Shown: positions 9,301-21,300 of the stretch, piece after piece
Layout: the number at the start of each line of letters is the position of its first letter
Numbering within the stretch: position 1 is the first letter of the stretch
From: Branchinecta lynchi
Taxonomy: Eukaryota > Arthropoda > Branchiopoda > Anostraca > Branchinectidae
Reading direction: 5' to 3'
Assembly (NCBI GenBank): GCA_023053575.1
Contig: JAKZAP010000015.1
Span: 17,804,055-17,868,054, forward strand
Length of the DNA: 64,000 nt
Made by a program: the position numbers and the translations under genes
The notes under the pieces: generated by a model
The model's input: the letters and a program-made list of their open reading frames with translations, nothing else
The model's database searches: none
Told to the model about the DNA's origin: nothing

Positions 9301-12300
9301 CTCTGTGTATGGCCCAGTCGTGGCTGAATAAGCACTATCCTATGATATTGGTTTAGCAACATAATTTGTTCATATTGAATTCTACTCCAAATTCTGTCGC
9401 AAACTCTTCAGCAGTTCAGTGTCAACCTCCGTCTAGCGAGTTCAACTTTTTTTTTAGATTAAGATGCGTTCCTTGGTCTTTTGATTTTTGTACACTTCTT
9501 TGATAGTGCAAAACGGATATTATCCGTTTATCCGTTTTGAACTATCAAATATGTTTTGCAGTCAGCTTGGGCTGAAGGAATAATTCGGTACAGTCTTCGA
9601 CTTTGGTAACTTTTTGGGGCATCAACCCATTTTTGGGGGGCATTTTTTAAGTTGGCTATTTATTTTTGTTATTTGTTAGTTCTCTGTTGTGTTGGTTATT
9701 TGTTGGTTCGTGTGGTTCATCTCTTTCTTTTTCTTTTCTCTTTCTACTTTAAACTTATTTTGTCACACTTTCGTGTTTGAAATGAGATAATCACAACACC
9801 ATTCATTCACTCTGGCTCTCTGTTGCGTACAGTCACTAGGATTTGGGATGACTAAGAGATTCAAAAATAGAGAGCTTTAATAAGTCAGTACGAAACCCTG
9901 GAGTTTTACCGTGAGATTAAGGTGTTTGGGTCTGAGCTCTATTTTAAAATGAATTTACTCAAAAAGTTTCCATTTTTGTTTAGCTATGGATCCAGGCCAG
10001 AGCTAATTCCATCTCCCTGTTATGTAGATTTCCAGTTTTTGATAGGGATAGGACTGGTTCAGATGTCCAGGTACAATTGCAAACTTGGCAAATCTTGGCA
10101 ACAGGAAAACATGGATCTTTTTCTCAATCGATGCCAGGAGTTTTCGGAGTTAACGGGGTCAGTTCTAGGGGGGGAAGTTTTGCTTCTTCCGGATATCCTT
10201 GGAAAAGATAAACAAAGGTCGTTACAACCGGAAAGCACTTGGACGAATTTATAGCGCTTTCTCCACTCCCTACATCTTGTACTGTTCCGGTGTTTATCAC
10301 ACTTTGCGAAAAAAAGACATCAAAGCTTTGAAGACGTGTAAATATAATCATTGTCAATTTTTGATGTACCTTCCTCGTTCCTGCCGCAACCACAAATTAG
10401 TTCAGAAGTTCGGGGTCCAAGATGTTGTTTTGTTTAGTGTTGTTTTGTTAATGTTGTTTTGTTTAGTTTGTTTGTTGTTGTTTTTTCGTTATTTATCATT
10501 TTGTTTCTTTCATAATACTCCGTATTTTGTGTTTTACACTTTACGGGTAATAAAGTTCATTCATTCATTCAGATGTGATTCGTTCACTCGAAAAAACGTC
10601 AGCGTCACTATTATGTACATCTCGTCATCCTGGTCATCAAGTACATAATTTTTTTCATGAATTTTACATGCCCAGTTAGAAATTGTGTCTAAATTTCGTG
10701 TGGTTATACTGTTATTTACCTTGTGTTGTTTTTCGTTATTCTCTTTACTCCGCTACCACCTTGTGGCGGGTTACAAATGAGATATATACATAAAGGGTTG
10801 TAACCAAGGTATGTGACTATTTAGACAGAGCGCTGAAGCTAAGAACAAATATTCCTTCAGCCCAAGCTGACTGCGAATCATATTTGTTAGTGCAAAACGG
10901 ATACGTCAGCTGAATTTTATTTCAGCTATATTTCGGACCTTCTTGGCAAGGGCTGACGTATCCGTTTTGCGCTATAAAAGATGAGGCCAATAACTATTAA
11001 GCTACGTAGTGAGTATCTATAGCCGCATGGGAATATCGTTTTTTAGTAATGTGTTTTTTGTTCTGTTTTGTTTTCTATATGACCGTTGGGCTTTGAAATA
11101 TAATTATTGTTATATGTTTTATAACGTTGTTTGATTATTTCAGATCTGGTTGACGCTGTACGAAAGCTTCACGAATCGTTTGTCGCTCTAGCTAGTCGTC
11201 TATATTCGATTCACCAGCAAATTATGGCCTTGAAGGACTCAGGACCAGCAGCCCAGCGAGTTGGTCTAAGGTAAAATAGCTCCCAACTCCGCCACAGAAG
11301 TGAAATGGGGCAAGCTGCATTAACCGTGCTTTTGTATTTCAAGTGGAATCCGAAAGTAGAGGACCTGCTTTAAATTCAATTCAGTTTTCGATTCAATTCA
11401 GTTCATTACCAAAACCGATACAACGGTCAAGCCGATCTGGTGGTTCTCTTCCGTATTAACCCTAATTAAATACAAAAGATACACTAGTTTGAATATACAA
11501 AGACTTGTCAAACATAATACAAAATATTCAAACCTGTTTACAATTAATGATGCGAGTTAAAAAGGTTGACGAAGGCGGGAACAAAACTTATTAGGTAGCG
11601 ATGTTGTGTGTTTAATTTGGCTGCAATTTGGGTATTGGCTGGGCTTCCACTCTCTCAGGCCTTACTCTTGCCTCTGAAAAATCTGGGGGGAGGATATCAC
11701 GTAATGCTGGTGTATTCAATACTTTGGTTCCAAACACTAACGAAAGTTTTTCACCGCGCTTCAACAGGGTTTCTAAATTATAAGTATTGAGGAGGTCTGT
11801 ATACTTTTATTCAAACAATGTTTACAACGGATACTTCAGCTATGATTTTTCATCAGCGATATTTCGGCCCTTCTTGGCAAGGGTCCTCGTCAGGCTGTCA
11901 ATCCTCTGGTTCAACTTCGGGGAAGGAAACAAACCTGTAATAAATAACTGAAGCTTCTACCGACTATAAATATCTTATTAAAGTAAATTATCTTCAAATA
12001 CCACTATAATGAAAAAACTAGTACTGAGATTTAATTTTTACAACGACGCTGTTTTTGCTGCACGATTGGGGCGATGACAGGAAAAGGGTTTTTTCTGCAT
12101 TTTGATCAACTTCGGGTTTTTTCATTATTAAAGGGCTGAAAACTTAAATATTATTTTATTAATGACCTCGTTCTACGTTTCTATTATGAGTACTTGCCTG
12201 AATCTATTACTTTGAATAATCACTGCACGGAAAAACTAGTGCTGAGAGGTACTTTATAGACCTATCAGGTACTTTATAGACTTCCCGTTTGTTCCGCCCA

Positions 12301-15300
12301 CAGGCTCCCTTCTTGAACGACTGACAATCCGTAATTTTTTTTTATAAGTATGCAAAGTACGCACTAGGTCATCCCCCATAGGCTCGTAACCACAACGCTA
12401 CGCGACTGTACGGTGTTGCTGAGCCATTTGTAGCTGTAGAGCAATAGAATACAATAAGATCCCAAGAAGAAGAGACAGGTGACCGCAAAACCAAAATGCA
12501 AAAGAATCTCTACCCTTTCGACGACCCAATCGAACAGCAAAAACAGCAGCCGTGTCCAAAATGAAATCACAGCACCAGCTTTAACTCCAATCAATTTTCA
12601 GAGAAGAAGTTTATAAAATCAGATATTTAAGGAAGAATTTATTCAAACATTGTTTACAACGGCTACGTCAGCTACGATTCTTCGTCAGCGATATTTCGGC
12701 CCTTCTTGGCAAGGGTCCTCGTCAGGCTGTCAGCTGTCAGTTCAAAACAGAAAATAGACGTAATGGTATACCATGTCATGCAACATGAAAACTGTGCTTT
12801 GAAGCTTCTCAGCCCTCAGGTCCTTATTTGTGAAAGAGTTGTCGGCGGACGTGCTGCAAGTTTGAGTTGCGGGACTGACAAAACTCGGCTCGACTGAAAA
12901 AGAGCTAAAATGTCATAGGAACAAAACGAAACAATGGAGGAAGGCGGGAATTTCTGAAGCGTATAACTGAAAAGCGAACTAAGGATAATTTGAAAAGTAG
13001 AATATACAGGAGGGATCCTTTAAATAATATTTGTAAAAATGTATACTGAACGCGAATATTTTCTTTCAGGGATTTCACCAACCAAGGAATTGAAAATCGC
13101 GGTAGTTTTGGGACAGGGATAGCCAGCCCGGCCGGCACAAGGCAGTCGGTTGGACTGATGGGACCATCGCCGTTTCCGGGTAAGCCTGCTGTCATTTTAT
13201 TTATTTTTTCAGCGGAACATCCAGTACCTTCCTAGTCTAGCATAGATTACCTGTAAATGAATGATTTATTCCACATTACCCGTACATTAAAGGGTAAAAA
13301 CAACAACAAAATACACACACAAATCCAAATCAATTCACTCACAGAAGAGAATTTTATTAAGCTAACGAGGTGGTGAACAGGTAAAAATCTCCCTAGCCCA
13401 GAGTCGTGTGGCTTTTTTGCAGAGAAAATTAATACTAGGGAGTACCCGATGAAAAATTTGTAGCCTGCGTAGTAGTAGTATGGTAGTAGTACGAAAACGT
13501 TGCATACAATATCAAAGAATACTATCATTTAATGTGACTCAGACCGGTCCAGTCTTATGTAGTAGTATCCAGTAGCATCCTGTCTTGCGATAGCAGCATC
13601 CGGTCTTGCTAATAGTAGCATATAGTAGTATGCAGTAACACGGTAGCCTTGAAGTAGAAGCATTTAGTAGCATCGTTAGTACTGCATGCTAATTTTTCGT
13701 ACTACTTCATAGTACTATTTTGAGATGAATTTTTCATCGGGTACCGTCAAGACTTATGCTTCCCATGCATCAGAAACGGCCGCCCACTACCCTCGTGACA
13801 TTTAAAAGCGAGACAGACTATCGGGCTAAGAAAATTCTAGCACGGCTGAGATCCGGTCTGCATACATCTAGGAAACAGGGTGGTTGTATCTTTTTTCACT
13901 TTATTTAAAAAAAATGGAGTTGTCGGATCCCTCGCCCGACCAGAGCAAAATAACACTAGGGAGTACCGCCAAGACCTGTGCTTGTAATGCTTCACAATCG
14001 CCGCCCGCTACGTTTGTAGGATATAAAGCTAGACAACCTTGCGGGTTTAGAAATTTCTAGTAAAGATAAGATGCGGTTTGCACCCATTGAAGAAACAGGG
14101 GAGGTTGTAGCTTTTTGCTGCTGTGTTCAGAATTCTAAGTTATTGGAGCCAGCGCTGGTGCAGGACTGATTGAGTTTCAGTAAGAACGTGCTGTTGTGGT
14201 GCTAGTGTCGTGTCGCTGCTGAGTGTGTGTCTCTGTTTTCAGTTCTTGGTGCTACTCTCTATTGTGATGCTCTGCGCCCGATGATTTCATTCCTAAATTA
14301 TCAGTACGTAGAAATACTCTTTCAAACAAATTTGGAGCTAAGATAACGTGTTGTCCCCAGATGGCCCATATGTTCCCCCCTCCCCTCCCGTCTTCCGTGC
14401 GTCGGTCCGAGAGAAATACTGGCAATCAGTTTTCCCCTTATCCCGCTAATTCTTCTACCCAATTTTTACGTAGTTTCATCCCATCATTTATTTCTGGTAA
14501 TTTCTTGTAAGTGTATTAGTTAACTTGTTTCTTGTGTGTCTGTGTATTTTGTAAATTTCCTTTTCTAGCTTTTAGCTATTCGGATTAAACTTGATTGATT
14601 GATTGATTGAGTTACAGCAGTTTAATTCTATATCGCTACGTCAGTAGTGCTAATCTCGCTGCTATTCCAGCGTGTCAGTTTTTTCAAGTCTTGGCCCTAC
14701 TCCCTATTTTTATTTTGCTCTGCTTCTTCGCATGGCTGAAGAAAAGACATCCACCGCGTAATGTGCGTCCTGCAGGTCGTCCAGCTTTCAGGTCATCAAG
14801 TCATGACGAGGACACTTGAAGAGGAGGGCCGAAATATCGTTGTTAAGAACCCGTCGTACCCGACTCTTTCCTAACCTCTAATTTTAAAGTGAAGAACCCA
14901 TTAGAAACTTTGAATAGTAAAATCCAAAACTTTCATAAAAAGGCTGACAAGATTCTTCTTCATCACAACCTTTTTGCTTTTTTCACAAAAATATTCCCTG
15001 ATTAGTTTGTTTATTTTGAACTTTGTTTTTTCCATTGTGTTTCGTTGTAGATTTAGTAGGCTAATTTATCTTTAAGGGTCAGCTGTTCATTAGTATGTAA
15101 GTGTGTGTGAGTTTGACTGACATGTTGTTGTTCCTTTTAAATAGTAATTTTAAAAATTTCAAATAATAAATAGTAATTGTTAATAATAATATAATGCAAA
15201 TACAACCTACTTCCGTACTTCTCCATCAATTGTTAAATTTGGAGACCCGGGTTTGATACAGTACACTATTCTAACTCCCCCTAACGAAAACTCAGTGATG

Positions 15301-18300
15301 TTCGCACTTGCTTTCTCCCGCTACTTTCGCTCCGTAACCCAACGACTGTCTAGGAGAATCTCGCACGTGAGAAAAACCGGTTGTGTAAATTTCCCTGTTT
15401 CTTCTCGAAGTCGATGGTCCAGAGGAAAGGCTTAAAACAGCAAAAGCCGTGAAGCACTTGTTAAAGGACCCTTCGCACTATTTAATCAACTTAACTATTT
15501 TAAAATATTCGAATACTTCAAAATTAGGCTGTGCTTTCAACGAATAACCCACGGTTTTGGCTGTTTTAAGCCTTTTTCCGAGACCCGTTGATTTATAGCG
15601 AAAACAAGGAAACAACTAAAAAACCTGTTTTTCTGATGGAAAAATTTCTCGCAGACAACCGTCGATAGCGTGATACACATTGAAGGTAGCAATGCACAGC
15701 AAGTGAGAAAAATCAGCATAGTTTTGTTAGAGGGGTTAGAATGTACCGTACGAAATTGGGGTCTCGGGGTTCAGAAGTCTATGGAGTGATTATGGATTTA
15801 GTTTGCATTAGTATTAAGGTAAGACAGGCAAAAGCATTGCTTGATTTGAAGTATCCAACAATTTTAGAATGGTGGAACAAAAGTGTAAATAGCGCGACAT
15901 GTGCTTTAAACATCGTTGCTAACTTTCCGTTTTTAGCGATTATTTTATCCGAGTCAGCTTGGGCTCAAGGAGTATTCTAGCTCAACTTATCACTGCAGCC
16001 TCCATGGTAACGTCTTGATTTTCTATAGGTGGTGTTCGTTCAGCGTCTAAAACGCTCTTAGATAGGACTATGCAGTCTGGATCATTTTCTGGTCCCCCCA
16101 CTGTTGGACTTGGGCAGACGATTGGCAGCCCCCTAAGTTTCGGAGGCTTTGGTACGTATATGAACGTTGGATATTGATTTCTTTGTCCACTCATCCAGAT
16201 TAAGTTTACTCCTGTAATGGGGAGTAGCCTAAGAAGGGCGGAAAAATCGCAGATGAAGAATCGTAGCTGACATATCCGTTGTAAACATTGTTTGAATAAA
16301 TAAGAAGGGCGGAAATATTGGAGATGAAGAATCGTAGCTGACGTATCCGTTGTAAACATTGTTTGAATAAATGTTTCGAAGTCAGCTTGGGCTCAAAGAA
16401 TATTTATATTTATTTATTTCCTTCAAAACTGAGGAGTACAAAATACATTTAAGATATAAATGTAAACAGTATAAATAATAATATATAAACATAAATTAAT
16501 AATGTTAATATAAGTATGAGTATTAAGTATACGAGTATTAATATATAGTGTGACCCCAATAGCACTTGACCTAGAGAAATTGGAAAAAAAACCTTATTGG
16601 TTCGTTTCATTTTATTTTATTCAGTACTAAAGATCGAGTAATGAATATATACAAATTTTAAGGTTCAGGTCTGTACAAAGTTCAGTTCTGTACAAAATAT
16701 AAGAATATATAAAGGATCAAGCTGGAGACACAAGGTCGATTGGCAAATCCCCGGTACAATAACTAAAGAAAAGTTTTTGACATTTAACTAATGATATGGA
16801 TAAATATGAACAATTCGTGACTCACCACTCGACGGGAACCCGTCCCACAAACCTGCGACACTCGGCAAAAATCACCCCCCCCCCCCCCCAAAAAAAAAAA
16901 AAATGCCCAAGCGAGGGTAACCGATTGCATCAACATGATAAAGGAAAAACATGCATTTAAAGTCCTGTGGCCGTAGAAGCCAGCTTGTACAGACTCGGAG
17001 CGTGTTCCACCCTACTTAACGCAGTTACCACGCATGACGTTTTAAATTGTCAGTAAAATATTACTCCACAGGGTAATCCAGCCAGTCGCGTTACAGAGGT
17101 TAGTAGTTACCACGCTTACTACGCTCCCGCGCATGGTAGGCAAATAGTTACTATTAGTTACTAATTTGGGAAGCTTGGAACGGTCAGCGTAGTAACTTTT
17201 CGTGAGGTTGGAACGGAAATAGTAACTAATAGTTACTATTGTTAGTAGGGTGGAACAAGCTCTCAATCTCTGTGAAATTATAAATAATTTGGAATCGCGT
17301 CTGGATTAGCGCGAAGTGAATGAACCAAGCGGAAATACAGCAACGGAAAATAAATAACAAATAAGTGAAAATCGCTTTGAAGTGCGGATTAAGGTAGGCT
17401 AAGGTAAACACAAAGAAATCGGTAAAGTTTATTTAAACCTGAGAAATGCGGTAGAATTTTTAAATAGAACTGGAAAAGGTCTTTGAAATGCGTGTTCCAC
17501 CCTACTTACTGTAGTTACTACGCATGACGTCGCGAATTTTGGCTTCTCGGCGTCTGGAACGCATTTTCCTGTTTTCGGCTAAATATCACGTCACAGGCTA
17601 ATCCTGCCAATAACGTTACAGAGATTCGCAATTACCACGATTACTACGCTCCCGAGCACGGTAAGCAAATAGTTACTATTTCGAGAAGGTTGGAACGGTA
17701 AGCGTAGTAACTTTTTACGAGGCTGGAACGAAAATAGTAACTAATAGTTAGTATTGTTAGGAGGGTGGAACACGCTCACTATCAGATATGGCAGAAATTC
17801 CAATATAATAAGCGTGTTACATCCTTCTTACCGTAGCTACTACGCGTGACGTCACAAATTCTAGCTTTTTGCCGTCAAGGCTGGAACGATTTTTCGATTT
17901 TCCAGCCGAATACGATGCCGCGGGAGAATCCTACCAATCACGTTACAGAGATCCGTAGTTACTACGCTTACTAGGCTCCCGACCTTGGTAAGCAAATAGT
18001 TACTATTAGTTACTATTTCGAGAAGGTTGGAACGTTCAGCGTAGTAACTATTGGTGAGGTTGGAACGGAAATAGTAACTAATAGTTACTATTTGTAGAAG
18101 GGTGGAACACGCTCAATATGATGATAGGCTACACAGACAAAAAAGAATAAAAGCCTAAAATAAAAGTTCAGTGTTTAAAAGTTTTAAAGATCTTCTTGAT
18201 TCAGGGTCACACGTGCTTCCCAGAACTTGTCATAAAAGGCCGTGTTCACTAACCAGGTCTGCTTATTATGAAACTACCTCATTGTTCTACATTTTCGTTT

Positions 18301-21300
18301 GTACCCGTTGCGTAAACAGTTAATCCTAGGTTACAGCGATAGACCATCGACACAAACTTTCTTAACGTCAGATTTATAGAAATCGAAAAGGATGTGCACC
18401 CATTTGCACAAATTTCTAGCCCCTCGTGAACCTATTCCTACTTACAAATCCCTCTCCCGTGATAGACATCAAGTTCACCGAAAACAAATAATGGGTTTCG
18501 ACTTCTGATAATCTGTTACCGGTCAGAATCAAGAAGGTAATGTGATAATTGTATCGATTTTTAAACTATTGGAATCCGGGAGGAGATTGTCTGTAAGTTT
18601 AGCTACTTGAAGGACCCCTCACACTATTTACACTTCAACTTACAGTATTTTAAAATATTTGAATACTTTAAAACTAGGCTGTGCTTTCAACAGATAACGC
18701 AGGGTTTTTAAGTCTTTTCCGAGATCCGTTGACTTGTAGCGAAAACAGGGAAACAATTTACATAACCAGTTTTTCTGATGGAAAAACTTCTTGCTGACAA
18801 CCGTCGACAGCGTGATACACATGGAAGGTAGCAAGACACGGCTAGTGAGAAAATCAGCGTGGTTTTGTTAGAGCGGTTACAATGTACCGTACGAAATTGG
18901 GTCCTCCGGGTTTAAAAATATATATAGTGATTATGGAAGTAGGTTGTATTAGTAGCATAGGTAAGACAGGTCCTTTAACTTTTATTTTCGGTATAGTTTC
19001 GGTATTATATTCTTTTTTTTGTGTATCATTAGTATGGTTTTGGAACTATCCATGTGATGTAATATCGCAAAAAGAGTTCAAGTTAAAGACAAGTTACAAC
19101 AGCGGATGGCGACTTCGTCTTTTTCAGTTCAGCGATAGTGGATGAAATTACCATTAGAACGCTATTCGAAGTTGACGCGCAAAACTCATCCTCAAAACGA
19201 GTTTTAAAACTTAAGAAAAATTGTCAAAGTTCTGCCTAGACGACCGGTATAAAAAAATGTCGACAAGGTTGCCGAGAGGTATAAGCGAGATCTGATTTAG
19301 TGAGTGTTTATTTTTCCGGCCCATGTTAGCCTAGTGCTATTAGGGTTCTAAATAAAATTGATTGATTGATTGATTGACATCTCTCTTGTATCACCATTAG
19401 TTGCGTTTTTGATCTGAATTGTCCGTTCTCGCTACTGAATTCTTGATTCTCGTACAAATTACTGTTTTTGCTCCTCTGGCTTCTCCATTCTCGCTTTTGA
19501 CAATAACACTAATTTGGCAGCTCGTCCGCAACCCGGCATACATGTTTATGCATATTGAACATCCGCACTCTGTTGACCAATCAGGGAGGAGAACAGAGAG
19601 AGGGTAATCGAGAATTCACCATTGGAGCAATTTCTCGATTCTGGAGAATCGCGAGGCTTTCCCCGTTCTCGATTCTGACAAAAACGCAAGAAAAGGAAAA
19701 TTTTCATCATCTGAATAGTCCAAAAACGCGAAATATGAGAATTGCGAGGAGAATCGCAAGGAGAAGTCGGATCAAAACGCAACTGTTGTCGAGGATGGTG
19801 ATAGCGAGGTTTGGCGAAACTAAGGCTCCTGGGTTGTGGACTGTAGACTTACACCGTAGGTACCCACTAGCCCCAGGATCAGTCAGGAAACCGAACATAA
19901 GACAGAAGGGAAAGCTTCGGGGAATACATTAGTTCAGCTGCAGTCAGACTAGAAGTCTCAAATCAAGTGGGTTCACACATCCTAGCGAAGCTGGAATTCA
20001 CATATCCAGTCAAGCCTGGGGCCTACTAGCCGAGATGGACCATTGGGTATCTCAATTTACTCGTATGACATGAACGGAGTGTGGCACATAGTATATATGT
20101 ATAATGCAAACGTTGAGTCCCTAAGTAAATAATGAATTGATCCTTACCCTAAATTTAAGGTAAGATAGACTGAAGGTGAAAGAGAACTCTTGTTGGGTAC
20201 GGACCCATTTCGTAGCCAAAACACTTTGACCTTGGATTAACACAGCAGCGAACCGGAGCTGGGACATAAAGTTACGAATGTTATGATGCCGGGAAAGTAA
20301 TGATGATGATAAAAACCGAAGAGATATATAGAAAAGTAGGTGATAGAGGGAGGATAGACTAAGTGGACTATAAATATTGCAGAGCAAAGTGCTATGGGAT
20401 GTCTTCGTAACAAAAAGATAAATTATAGAAAATTATCCCAACCTAATAGTAGCAATCAGTAGGCTAATATGATAACGGCAATACCAGAACTGGAAACCCT
20501 AGCTTTTGCAAAGAGCTCCAGGCGTCAATACAGAGTAGCGTTTCCAATCGTAGGCTACTTAATGGGCCAGTAGTATCAGTTGAAAATCACCAATTTTGTA
20601 GATCACTTGATTATTCGCTGAGAAAACGGTGGTATACAAGTTCCCGGGTATCAGCACTCGCTCAGTATTTACGGAACACGAACGTAGATTTTTTCCCTTG
20701 GCGATGGCATTCTTGCCATGAAATGAAAGGCCGTGTTCAGAACTTGTCATAAAATAAAAGGCCTTGTCTATCAACCAGGTCTACTTCCGAATTGTGAAAA
20801 CTGTGATAAGAATCTGTAAAGTTTGGAATTATATCTGGGACTGCTCTGTATCACAAGTGATAACATAAAATCTCATACTGTTGATAGAATCAGGAACATA
20901 TTATTAATAGAACTTCTGTCTCTCATCCTCTTGCAAATAAATATTTTCATTCAAGATACCTCTAGGTTGATTCGCATAGCATATGGTCGTTTATGTACAT
21001 GAGAGACGACATACTTCACGGTCTAGTTTTGTGTTTAGAAATGTGAGTGTTTCAGTATGGAATAATCTGCCGAAAAGCACTAGGATGGCCGAGAGTGTAT
21101 ATTCATTTAAAAATAAGATGAAAAGTTTTTTGATGAGTAAAGATGGGTGAGGAGAGAGGGTTACCTTGGGTATGAATCGGTTCTGGATTGCCACGAGGTT
21201 TAACTGTCTTCTGTTTATATATAATATTGAACAAAAAATGTATTTATGTAGTTGTTTATGTATAGTACTGCATTTATTTTTTCCCTTTTCTTTTTTTTTT

